Of a stretch of 64,000 nucleotides of DNA, positions 8,830 through 17,499 are shown in pieces. The DNA comes from Planctomycetales bacterium. Lineage in GTDB: Bacteria > Planctomycetota > Planctomycetia > Isosphaerales > Isosphaeraceae. Location of the stretch: the NCBI GenBank assembly GCA_027451885.1, contig DAIDHX010000146.1, positions 62,001 through 126,000 of the forward strand, read 5' to 3'. The translations under genes and the position numbers were made by a program. The notes under the pieces are model-generated. The model searched no databases, was not told where the DNA came from, and worked only from the letters and a program-made list of their open reading frames with translations. How positions within the stretch are numbered: position 1 is the stretch's first letter; every line of letters begins with the position of its first letter.

Positions 8830-10578
8830 TCAGGTTTCCCGCAGTTCGGGGGTTCGTTCGAGCAGGGATTGCTGGAGTTGCGCGCGGGAGTGGAGGAGTT
8901 GCTGATACCACGTGAGTCGTGTGCGGTAATGGTGTGAGAGCAGCCGATGATCGGCAACCATTTGATAGGCGTTGCGGCCGACCTTGAGCCGCAATGCGGG
9001 TTCGCGGAGGAGGCGCTTGAGGGTGGATTCGAATTCCGCGAGTGATTGGTAGAGGAACCCCGTTTCGCCGTGGCGAATGGAGCGATCGTAGACCGTGGGG
9101 CTTGCCAGTACGGTGATTCCGTGCGCGGCGGATTCGATGAATTTGAGATCGGACTTGTGCTGGTTGAATTGGCTGGGCTCAAGCGGCAGGAGTGCGACAT
9201 CGGCCGTCTCCAGGAGCATGTGGTAGCGTTCGTAGGAGCAAAGCGGCTCAAAGCTCTTGTGGGGCGTGATCAGAGCGTCGTGAAAGGTGCGATCGTGAAC
9301 CACCAGGACGTGCACCTGCCCGCCGAGCTCCGCAAGCACACGATTGATTGCGGGAACAAGAGGCGCCCAATCCGCTTCACGATTCAGGGCGCCGAAGAAA
9401 AGTGTGACCTGAGTGGCGGAGGGGTTCTCGGCGGAGGCGCGTTTGAGCGCCTGGGCTGCCCCCAGGCTCGCAACCTGATTCGGGAACACGGCGACTTCTG
9501 GATTCCAGGCACGGAGCGTTTGGGCCATGGTCTCCGTTGTGGTCTGCACGGCGTGGCAGCTCCGAAAGGCAAAGCCGTTGGTTGCGTTCAGCATGGGGAA
9601 ATGCGCGGGGTCGTCGTCGAACTCCGCAATGATCAGGTAACCGCGTTCAAGCAGGCTGCGCTGAAGATTCAAGTGTTCCGGGAGCGGTAAGACAATCCGT
9701 TGTTGAAGCAGGATTCGTTCCTCGCCCGGTTGAACATCGTTGAGCGATTCGAGTGTGAGCCGCGGCGAATGGCGAATGCGCACACCTGGGATCGTCGCCA
9801 GAAAGGCGAGGGGCTCCTGAATCCGAACCTCGCTGCCGATCTCCGAGCCGAGGAGTGCGCGGATGAGAGTGCGTGCTGGGGCGTGTGTCATGCGTCCCGC
9901 GCGGATCACGAACTGAACGACCGCGCTGCGCGTTGCAAAGTCAACCGCGTCGATCTTGAGACTCGAGAGCACGGGCTCGAGCAGATCACGAAAACGCGCT
10001 GGCTCCGCCCCGGGTGTGGAGCGTGTGACGACGTCGTGCACATGCAGCCCTGCGCGGGTGAAGAGCTCCAGGGCACCGTCGAGTGTGAAAAACCGCAGGT
10101 GCGTTCGGTCAAGTAGACCCTCGTCCTGATACTCCCACTTCCCGCGGAGCAGGTTTGCAACCACGGAATAGTGCTGAATGTTGGGAATGGAGGCAAGCAC
10201 CTGCCCCTCTGGGCGGACGAGTCGAACAAGCCGTTCGACGACCGACCAGGGGTCGACGAGATGCTCGAGGACATCGCCGAAGACGAGGCAATCGACGGTG
10301 GGAGTTGTGTCGTCGAGGTCGAGTCTACCTGGATCGAAGGTTTCCACATCTCCGACAAAGATGCGATCGAGGCGTCCTGGCATCACCGCGCGCTGGGCGG
10401 GCTCCAGGGCGCGCTCGACGCCGAGATAGGCAACCGAGGGATTGCGCGCGCGATATGCGGCGGCAAGTGCACCCGCACCACAGCCGATCTCGAGCACAAC
10501 TCGAGCATCGGGCGGCATCAGCCGGAAAAGCTCCGGGTTCACGCGATCGTAATAACCGATACTCACCAGCAACTCCAT
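8830..10578 (-). CDS. Methyltransferase-glycosyltransferase fusion protein
   Basis: This 582-aa protein joins two enzymes. Residues about 1-190 are a class I SAM-dependent methyltransferase with motif I VLEIGCGAG at residues 28-36 and a DVLEHLVDPW motif like UbiE/UbiG relatives. Residues about 250-570 look like a GT-B glycosyltransferase with the C-terminal pattern SAAHGITVLASPTVY and a LL-rich helical end. Such fusions usually modify surface glycans. The ATG at 10578 is the first canonical start, but the frame stays open for about 66 more codons upstream with protein-like composition, so the N-terminus may be longer. It is divergent from kdsD. Confidence 0.85.
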   Translation of the reverse strand: MELLVSIGYYDRVNPELFRLMPPDARVVLEIGCGAGALAAAYRARNPSVAYLGVERALEPAQRAVMPGRLDRIFVGDVETFDPGRLDLDDTTPTVDCLVFGDVLEHLVDPWSVVERLVRLVRPEGQVLASIPNIQHYSVVANLLRGKWEYQDEGLLDRTHLRFFTLDGALELFTRAGLHVHDVVTRSTPGAEPARFRDLLEPVLSSLKIDAVDFATRSAVVQFVIRAGRMTHAPARTLIRALLGSEIGSEVRIQEPLAFLATIPGVRIRHSPRLTLESLNDVQPGEERILLQQRIVLPLPEHLNLQRSLLERGYLIIAEFDDDPAHFPMLNATNGFAFRSCHAVQTTTETMAQTLRAWNPEVAVFPNQVASLGAAQALKRASAENPSATQVTLFFGALNREADWAPLVPAINRVLAELGGQVHVLVVHDRTFHDALITPHKSFEPLCSYERYHMLLETADVALLPLEPSQFNQHKSDLKFIESAAHGITVLASPTVYDRSIRHGETGFLYQSLAEFESTLKRLLREPALRLKVGRNAYQMVADHRLLSHHYRTRLTWYQQLLHSRAQLQQSLLERTPELRET

Positions 10579-10847
10579 CAGCCAGGGGACGCTGGAAGCC
10601 GTGCCGTTCCAGGCGAATGATGATCCATGAGAGGCGTTGTGGAAAGGTGATGGTGGGATGAGGCCGGTGGTGAACGAGCGAAAATCGGAATGATAGGCTG
10701 GCTGGGGATTCTGGGGATCTAACGAAGAATTTATGAGGGAGAGTCGATCGGGTTGTGTTGACCTGATCAGAGGGTTGAGTTATGGTCCTGGCGCTTGGGT
10801 GTGAGACGGGATCAAAGAGCGAGCCAGGCGGGGCAGGGAGGCCCACG
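10579..10847. other. Divergent upstream region between MT-GT gene and kdsD
   Basis: This 269-bp gap holds the kdsD promoter candidate and, on the minus strand, an in-frame extension of the methyltransferase-glycosyltransferase gene. That extension has no ATG, GTG or TTG before a stop near 10779. Confidence 0.6.
10758..10786 (+). promoter_or_regulatory. Sigma-70-type promoter for kdsD
   Basis: TTGACC at 10758-10763 and TATGGT at 10781-10786 are separated by 17 bp. Transcription would begin near 10793, giving a leader of about 55 nt before the ATG at 10848. The position rules against the earlier ATG at 10782 as a start, since that codon lies inside the -10 box. Confidence 0.55.
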
Positions 10848-11873
10848 ATGGCAACGATCACGGGCGCGCCTTCGGCCTCGGCAATCGAGGCGGAGGGACT
10901 GGCGTTTGCGCGCGAGGTCCTGCGCGTGGAGGCGGGGGCCCTCGAACGGGTGCGTGAGCGCCTGACGGGGACGATTGTGCGCGCGGCGGAATTGCTGCTG
11001 CGCTGCTCGGGGAGCGTGATCGTCACGGGGATGGGCAAGGCGGGGCTTGTGGGGCAGAAGCTGGCCTCGACGCTGGCTTCCACGGGCACGCGAGCGTTTC
11101 CCTTGCATCCGGCCGAGGCGGTGCATGGCGATCTGGGCCGAATTCGCGCGGGGGATGTGGTGCTCGCGCTTTCGCAGAGCGGTGAGACCGAGGAGATCGT
11201 CCGCCTGCTTCCCGCCATTCGACGCATCGGCGCATGCTTGATATCCATTACTGAGCGCGCGACGAGCGCACTTGGCCAGGCGTCGGACCTCTGCATCGAG
11301 CTTGGGCGTATCGAGGAGGCCTGCCCGCTTGGCCTGGCACCTTCCGCCAGCACCACCGTGCTGATGGCCGTGGGAGACGCCCTGGCTCTGCTCGTGAGCC
11401 GCCGCCGTGAATTCACAGCGCAGGACTTCGCCTTTTATCATCCCGCCGGCAGCCTGGGCCGCAAGCTCGCGCGTGTCGAGGAGATCATGCGGCAAGGCCG
11501 ACAGATCCGCACCGCCAGGGTTGATGAGACCGTTCGCGCTGTCTTTGTGAGCCAGGCTGGTCCGCGCCGGCGCTCAGGCGCTGTGCTCGTGATCGACGAA
11601 CACGAGACCTTGCTTGGCATTTTCACCGATAGCGATCTTGCCCGGCTGTTCGAGCGCAGACGGGAAGAAGAACTCGACCGGCCGATTGGGGAGGTCATGA
11701 CAGCGGACCCGTATTCGATCCCGATCGGCGCGCGTGTCAGCGAGGCCGTCGAGATCATGAAGACTTTTAAAATCAGCGAGCTTCCCGTGGTCGATGCCAA
11801 CCGGCGGCTGGTCGGGTTGATCGACGTGACCGACCTGATCGGGGTCGACGCGAGCGAGGTGGCTGAGGTTTGA
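10848..11873 (+). CDS. kdsD: Arabinose-5-phosphate isomerase (KdsD/GutQ family)
   Basis: This cytoplasmic enzyme converts ribulose 5-phosphate to arabinose 5-phosphate, the first step of Kdo synthesis for LPS. The 341-aa protein has an N-terminal SIS sugar-isomerase domain (VIVTGMGKAGLVGQKLAS, then HPAEAVHGDLGRI and ALSQSGETEEI) and two C-terminal CBS repeats (about residues 210-335), the normal layout and length. The start at 10848 is chosen because AGGGAGG lies 7 nt upstream and the promoter overlaps the earlier ATG. The next gene, 42 nt downstream, is LptC/LptA-like, echoing the kdsD-kdsC-lptC-lptA order of proteobacteria. Confidence 0.95.
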   Translation: MATITGAPSASAIEAEGLAFAREVLRVEAGALERVRERLTGTIVRAAELLLRCSGSVIVTGMGKAGLVGQKLASTLASTGTRAFPLHPAEAVHGDLGRIRAGDVVLALSQSGETEEIVRLLPAIRRIGACLISITERATSALGQASDLCIELGRIEEACPLGLAPSASTTVLMAVGDALALLVSRRREFTAQDFAFYHPAGSLGRKLARVEEIMRQGRQIRTARVDETVRAVFVSQAGPRRRSGAVLVIDEHETLLGIFTDSDLARLFERRREEELDRPIGEVMTADPYSIPIGARVSEAVEIMKTFKISELPVVDANRRLVGLIDVTDLIGVDASEVAEV

Positions 11874-11915
11874 GGTTCTGGCCCGATCGGCGCTTGTGGG
11901 CGCGGGCCTGGGACC

Positions 11916-14900
11916 ATGGCGTGCGTTGTTTGGACTTCGATCCCCCGCGCTTGGGACGAAAGACGAGTGCTCAAGAAGCTGGTCAAGGCTGGGACCACCT
12001 TCACCCTTTTGCTGGGGTGCTATTTCGTCTATGTGCGCGCTTTTGGTTTTCTTGTTGAGCATGTGAGTGAGTCTCGACCGCGGAGTTCCACGATGTTCGT
12101 GGCCCGCGATTCGAAGTCCAAGCTGGAGGCGATCGCAATCGCCCGGGCGGCGTTTGGCAAGAGCCACTGGAGCGGCGATCGCGATCTGCCCTATCGGTAC
12201 TACAGCGCGGAACGCGGCTTCTGGATTTACGCCAAGCAGGTCTGGCGGATCTCGGAGGAAAACGGCGTCAAGTATGATGGCAAGCGGCTTCGGATGACCC
12301 CATTCGCGCTTGTATCGCGCTCGCGGGATGGGCGCGTGACCAAGACGGTCGAGAGCGACGAAGCGATTTTCGACCTGAATGAGCCGTTGAGCTTGAACGT
12401 GAGTTCGAACGGCGAGTCGCTCAAGATCAAGCATGCCAGGATCGAGCGGAATGTCATGATCCGCGACGATCATGGCACGCCGAGCGATCCGAGCGACGAT
12501 ATGCGGATTGGTCCGCTGTCGATCGTCGAATACGATGCGGGAAACGAGCGGATCGAGAGCCCTTCCGACGTCGTGATTCAGGATCGGGACATCCGGGTCA
12601 CGGGCAGACATCTTGAGATCACGCTTTGGTCTGATCAATCTGGAAAGCCCGGTGGAGGATTTGGCGGCGCCAAGCAGCTCAGGCTCTTCGAAAACGTGCA
12701 TGTGGTAATGCGCGACGTTGGTAAGTCGGGCCTGTTGCCCGGGGCAAGCGACAGCAAACGGAGTGTCGATGCCACGGTTACCGTCGATCAGACCGGCAAG
12801 CCCGCGTCGAAGGCGTCTCAGCCGACCCCGCTTGACCTGCGCTGCGATAGCGAGATGCAGGTGGATCTGCCGCGTCCGAGCCTGGGCGTGGAGGTGGGGC
12901 CGCCTGAGCCACCCGCACCAACTTTCGTGCGCTTTGATCGCAACGTGGTCGTGCTCCGAGGACCAGCGAGTGGGCGCCCCGATCAGCTCACCTGCGATAC
13001 CTTGCGGCTCACCATGGTTCCCAACGATGCAACGGGGGCCAGGGCCGCGCAGCCCAGGCCCACGCAAGCCACGGCGGAGCAGCCCGCACTGGCGTCGCGC
13101 CCGCCAGAGCAGTCGGCCGCGCAGCCGGCTCAGAATCCGTCCCCCTCGACGGCCTCGACAGCAACCGCCCCCGCGGCCGCAACCGAGCCAGGCGCTTCGC
13201 CGCCGGACGATGGACTCTTCGGCGGCTTGACGCTCGAACGCGCCCACGCAACCGGCCACGCGGTCTGGCTGCTTTTGCCGACCAGCGGAGTCAAGCTCCG
13301 CTGCAACGAGCTCATCCATAAGAAGCAGAATCCGCTCCGGCCCGATGAAACCTATTTCCGGGGCGATCTCACCCGGCCGCTTGAACTCGAGAAACTGGAT
13401 TACGCGCCCGACTCAGACAAGGTTACCGCGGTCACGCATGTCTGGACGATCGACGCCACACTCTTCGATGACGGCTCGGGCCTTGATTCCGCGGACGTCG
13501 TTGCGCATGGGCCCGGCCGGCTCGAGACCAGGCCCGACCGCGATCAACCGGTCGATCGAATCGCCGTGTGGCAAGACAAACTGGTGGTGCTGAACGAAGT
13601 CGACGACGCGGGACGGATTGTCCAGAAGATCGTTGATCTCACCGGCACGCGTCCTGCTTTCATCGACAAGCTGCAAGAGACCCGGCTCGATTCTGGCCGT
13701 CTCTTGCGCATCTGGCTAAAGCCCAAACCCCGGGTTGAGTCGAGCCCGGATGCGCGTCTGGCTCAGGCGAATCCGAGCACGAAGCCGGAGGGGACTTCCG
13801 TTGCTGGCGGGGTGAAATCGCCAGAGCCGCGGGGCGAGGGTGCAAACCCGCCTGGGAGCCTGGGGCTTGGCGGCGGCGGATTTCGGATCGATCGATTGCT
13901 GGCGTATCGCGATGCGCATTTGCAAGCGCCTGCGCGTGTGATGACAGCGCGGCAGCGGCTTGACGCGGAATTCGTGGAAGATCCCGCGCCTGTGGCAGCG
14001 CCCGCGGCCCAGCCCGTGGTTGCGTCCACAGCGCCCGCGACCCCGGCGCCCGCCGAGAACCCTGCGCCCGAGGAGACTCCCGCATCCGCGGCGTCCCAGC
14101 CTGAACAGGCCAGCCGGGCCATGGTCGGTTCGGCTGATCGCATCTGGGCTCGCGTCGCCCTGCTGCCGGAAAAACCAAAACCGAAAGACACAGCGGCGGC
14201 CTCGCAGCCTCAGGAAGATTCCGCCAGTGTCGCGCTTGCGGCGCAGAATCCGGCTGGTGTCACGCCTGCCGTGAAGCCCCAGCCTTCCAAGCCGGGAGGA
14301 CTGGGATCGCGTTCCGAGATCCGCAAGGTCTGGCTCTTCGGCTCGGTGGCCGTGCATCAAGATCCCGCGCCCGGCAAGAGCCAGGCCGATGAGGCTTACG
14401 GCGAGGCCATGTATCTGGAAAACCCTGGACCAGGGCGGGCGATCACGCACATCTATCATCGCGACCCGACCGAGGAGCCGCCGCGGCCAGGCCCGCTCCC
14501 GCTCGCCTGGGTTGTCAACGAGGATCGTTCAATCAAGGGGGAGCTGATTCGCGTCGACCAGGCCGCGGATCGGGTGTATGTCGATGGACCGGGAACGTCG
14601 ACCCAGCTCGCCGATCGCAACTTCCTCAGTGACAAGAAACCCGAGGAGGAAGGCGAGTCGGAGACGCAGCCCGAGGTCGACGCGAGCGGGCGCATTGTGC
14701 GCACGACCTCCGCGGCGAGCGACGGCGGCGCGGCCGCTCACGATCAGACTCGCACGACCGCGCCGCCCGCCGGCGCAAATTCCACCGCAACCGCCGCCGG
14801 CGCAGAATCAGAGCCCAAACCCGCTCCCAAGCCCAGAACCCGCGCAGGCAAGCCGCTGTCTCAAAAGGCGCCCTATTCCATCACCTGGACCAAGAAAATG

Positions 14901-16094
14901 GAGTTCTTCGGGCGCTCCCGCGATCCTGACGGAAATCCCTGCGCCAGGGCGATCTTCTACGGCAAAGTACGGGCCGACATGGAAGACGGGCTGATTCAGT
15001 GCGAGGACCACATGATCACCTACACCGATCGTGAGGTTCCGCTCGCGCACCTTGGTGCGCTCGCACAGGCGACTTCAAAGTCGGCGGAGGATGAGCAGGC
15101 CGAGGACGAATCCAGGCCCAAGCCTGAGCTCGCGCTGGTGGAATGCTTCCAGAAGGCGGTGGCCATCAACCGCAAGGTTGACCCCGTGCGCCCGGTCGAA
15201 CTCGAGCGTCAGATGATTCAGGGCGATTACTTGCGATACGACAAGCGCACGGGCGAATTCTACGTTCCGGGCAAGGGCTACGTGCACCTGTACGACCGCT
15301 CGAGCGGGCAAGATGCCGCGATGCAGGACGGGAGCGCAAACCCAGGTGAAAAACCGAGCGCCTCACGCAATGCAAGTAAGCCCGCGGCCAACGCGCCAGA
15401 GAGCTCAGGGCGAGAAAAGGCCAGGAAGGGGAAGAAATCGAAGAGCGACGAGCTGCCCCCGCTCGTGCTCACCCAGATCAAATTTATGACCGGCATGCGC
15501 GGGCGGTTTGGCGTGGGCAAGTCGACCGACGTAACCGAAACGCGCTGGGCGGAATTCTTCGGCTACGTTGAAACCGTGCGCGCGAAGGTGCCCGACGTGC
15601 ACACGTTCCTTAAGCCAGATAAGCTCCCCAAGGATGGATTCTTCCTCACAGGGCAAACGCTCCGCGTGATCACAGAGCCGCCGCCGCCTGGCTCCCCCAG
15701 GTCGACTCCGTCGCGCAACTATCTCAAGGCGTGGGACAATGCCTACGTCTGGAGCCAGGACAAGACCATGCAGGCGGATGTGATTACTTACGATTCATAC
15801 AAGGATTTGATCTACGCCTACGGCGAGAACGGTCGTGGCGTGGTGTATGCCCAGCAGTATGCCGTCGGTCAACCTGCGCCACCCGAAACGGTACGTGCCG
15901 TTCAACTGAATCCCAAGACGGGCGGAGCACACTTCATCGACGGCAGCACGATTTCGACGATCGATCAGCGCACGGGAGTGCGGCCCACGCGAATCGAAGC
16001 GCCTGAGCCTTTCCCCAAGGTCGGGAAAAAGAAGAAGGGCCCTGTTCGCGTACCGTTTAGCAACATGGAGCGGCGGGACTTCAACTCCCAGTGA
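11916..16094 (+). CDS. Giant LptC/LptA (OstA)-like envelope protein
   Basis: This 1392-aa protein has one N-terminal membrane segment (about residues 21-47) and a long periplasmic part. Residues about 100-260 follow the LptC/OstA style of short beta strands: FDLNEPLSLNV, SIVEYDAGNERIESPSDVV, then IRVTGRHLEITL. Ala/Pro/Gln linkers lie near residues 370-430, 685-735 and 910-980, separating further beta-rich blocks; the block near 985-1045 again has an OstA-like look (FYGKVRADMEDGLIQCEDHM). LptC (about 190 aa) and LptA (about 180 aa) bridge LPS from the inner to the outer membrane, so this would be a multi-domain version. Its place 42 nt after kdsD supports that role. The start is uncertain: ATG 11916 or GTG 11967. 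The 3' end overlaps the convergent next gene by 14 nt. Confidence 0.7.
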   Translation: MACVVWTSIPRAWDERRVLKKLVKAGTTFTLLLGCYFVYVRAFGFLVEHVSESRPRSSTMFVARDSKSKLEAIAIARAAFGKSHWSGDRDLPYRYYSAERGFWIYAKQVWRISEENGVKYDGKRLRMTPFALVSRSRDGRVTKTVESDEAIFDLNEPLSLNVSSNGESLKIKHARIERNVMIRDDHGTPSDPSDDMRIGPLSIVEYDAGNERIESPSDVVIQDRDIRVTGRHLEITLWSDQSGKPGGGFGGAKQLRLFENVHVVMRDVGKSGLLPGASDSKRSVDATVTVDQTGKPASKASQPTPLDLRCDSEMQVDLPRPSLGVEVGPPEPPAPTFVRFDRNVVVLRGPASGRPDQLTCDTLRLTMVPNDATGARAAQPRPTQATAEQPALASRPPEQSAAQPAQNPSPSTASTATAPAAATEPGASPPDDGLFGGLTLERAHATGHAVWLLLPTSGVKLRCNELIHKKQNPLRPDETYFRGDLTRPLELEKLDYAPDSDKVTAVTHVWTIDATLFDDGSGLDSADVVAHGPGRLETRPDRDQPVDRIAVWQDKLVVLNEVDDAGRIVQKIVDLTGTRPAFIDKLQETRLDSGRLLRIWLKPKPRVESSPDARLAQANPSTKPEGTSVAGGVKSPEPRGEGANPPGSLGLGGGGFRIDRLLAYRDAHLQAPARVMTARQRLDAEFVEDPAPVAAPAAQPVVASTAPATPAPAENPAPEETPASAASQPEQASRAMVGSADRIWARVALLPEKPKPKDTAAASQPQEDSASVALAAQNPAGVTPAVKPQPSKPGGLGSRSEIRKVWLFGSVAVHQDPAPGKSQADEAYGEAMYLENPGPGRAITHIYHRDPTEEPPRPGPLPLAWVVNEDRSIKGELIRVDQAADRVYVDGPGTSTQLADRNFLSDKKPEEEGESETQPEVDASGRIVRTTSAASDGGAAAHDQTRTTAPPAGANSTATAAGAESEPKPAPKPRTRAGKPLSQKAPYSITWTKKMEFFGRSRDPDGNPCARAIFYGKVRADMEDGLIQCEDHMITYTDREVPLAHLGALAQATSKSAEDEQAEDESRPKPELALVECFQKAVAINRKVDPVRPVELERQMIQGDYLRYDKRTGEFYVPGKGYVHLYDRSSGQDAAMQDGSANPGEKPSASRNASKPAANAPESSGREKARKGKKSKSDELPPLVLTQIKFMTGMRGRFGVGKSTDVTETRWAEFFGYVETVRAKVPDVHTFLKPDKLPKDGFFLTGQTLRVITEPPPPGSPRSTPSRNYLKAWDNAYVWSQDKTMQADVITYDSYKDLIYAYGENGRGVVYAQQYAVGQPAPPETVRAVQLNPKTGGAHFIDGSTISTIDQRTGVRPTRIEAPEPFPKVGKKKKGPVRVPFSNMERRDFNSQ

Positions 16095-17358
16095 CCGAGC
16101 CCTGGGTCTCGCTACGTCCCTGCTCCCGGGCGGGTTGCATGCGGTTGAGCGGGCGAATTGGTCCCACGCCCATGCTGCCAAGGACGCCGACCATCTCGTG
16201 ATTGGAGCGTTCAAGCGAGGCAATTCGCCGCGCGGCGACGTCAAGCTGTTTACGGAGCTCGGCGATGCACGTCTCGTACTCATATTCGAGCGCGGGGTCC
16301 ACCGGGTGGTCTGATTGCGCGGCCGAGGCGCGGCACTGCTCGAGCTCGGTCGTCAATTGCAGCATCCTGGCTTCCTGCGCCTGAATCCGCGCCTGGGTGG
16401 ACTGCCCCTCTTCCTCAGCAGCCGCAAGACTGGCTTCGAGTGCATTGCGGAGCTCGCCCGCCGACGCCTCTTCCTGCGCGCGAGCGAGTACAAGTCCGTC
16501 GATTTGCGCCCTGGCCTGCGCAAGCTCGCCCGCGAGCTGGTCGCGCTCGGAAATCGCGGCGTCACGCTCCAGCCCGCACTCCGAATACGCCGCCTCGAGC
16601 CGCTCAAGCTCCGAGCACAAGCGCTCCAGCTCGGCGTCGACCCGGGCATGCGAGGCCTCGAGCTCGCGCTGGGCACGCTCGAGCTCCGCGAGTGACGCCT
16701 GCGTCGACGCGTGCTGAATCTCCAGCGCCTCGTAGCGCTCACCAAGCTCCGTTCGCTCGTCCAGCAGCCGCTGATGATCGCCCATCAGGGCTTCGTGCGT
16801 CGTTTGCAGCTCGGCGTGATTCGCACTAAGACGCCCGTGCTCCACCTGCAAAAGACCGTACGCCGCCTGGAGCGACTCATGCTCCCCGACAACACGATCG
16901 TGTTTCGTCTGAAGCTCGTCGTGGGTCGTTTTGAGATCGTCCGGCAGCTCGGTGCGGCTGGAGAGCCTCGCCAGAATATCGAGTGCATCTGGCTCGCGTG
17001 TCTGGCTCCATGATGAGTCGAAAGAGGAGCGGGAGCCTGTGACGGGCGGCTGAGGAACCACGAATTTGTGGCTACAGCCCCGGCACCGCACGTGCTGGCC
17101 AATATAGACAACCCGCACGCTTAGCTCAGACTGACACTCCGGGCAGTTGATCAGGATGCGATCAGGCTGGCTCGGCTTCGAAACCGGCGGTGCGGTGTAA
17201 TCGCCTGAGCTCTCGTCGAGCAACAGTGGCGGATGAGCCGTGAAGCGATGGCCGCATCGGGCGCAACTGATGAGTTTGCCAAGTTTTGCCGGCTTGACTT
17301 TCAAGCTGGCGGCGCACTCGGGACATTCCACAATTTGCGGTTCGCCGGTTTCGGCCAT
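16081..17358 (-). CDS. Double zinc-ribbon protein with long coiled coil
   Basis: The 425-aa protein has two tandem zinc-ribbon modules in its first 110 residues, each with two CxxC pairs: CPEC...CARC and CPEC...CRGC, both followed by H-K/R-F. From about residue 150 to 400 it is an almost uninterrupted coiled coil with heptad-like repeats (LQTTHEALMGDHQRLL). A short non-helical tail ends the protein. The start at 17358 is chosen because it precedes the zinc ribbon directly and has GGAGAG upstream; the frame also opens at 17496. The ribbons resemble MJ0042-type modules common in myxobacteria and planctomycetes. The function is unknown; a scaffolding or sensory role is a guess. Confidence 0.75.
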   Translation of the reverse strand: MAETGEPQIVECPECAASLKVKPAKLGKLISCARCGHRFTAHPPLLLDESSGDYTAPPVSKPSQPDRILINCPECQSELSVRVVYIGQHVRCRGCSHKFVVPQPPVTGSRSSFDSSWSQTREPDALDILARLSSRTELPDDLKTTHDELQTKHDRVVGEHESLQAAYGLLQVEHGRLSANHAELQTTHEALMGDHQRLLDERTELGERYEALEIQHASTQASLAELERAQRELEASHARVDAELERLCSELERLEAAYSECGLERDAAISERDQLAGELAQARAQIDGLVLARAQEEASAGELRNALEASLAAAEEEGQSTQARIQAQEARMLQLTTELEQCRASAAQSDHPVDPALEYEYETCIAELRKQLDVAARRIASLERSNHEMVGVLGSMGVGPIRPLNRMQPAREQGRSETQGSVTGS

Positions 17359-17499
17359 CGTCCCCGCTCTCCGCTGCCTTGCGTTCTGGATGGAACGGCT
17401 CTCCACGCCAACCAGGAATTGACGTATCTCCTGATCCTTCCACCATTCCCGCACTTTTGCAAGAGGCTGGTTCGCTTGCGAGAAGGTTTGAGGCATCCC

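Noticed and set aside
10325-11416. 363-codon minus-strand open frame
   Set aside because: It overlaps kdsD antisense and carries only Ser/Arg/Pro-rich text; the MT-GT gene uses another frame.
11574-13319. 581-codon minus-strand open frame
   Set aside because: It is antisense to kdsD and the LptC/OstA-like gene, has no domain and is Arg/Gly-rich as shadow frames are.
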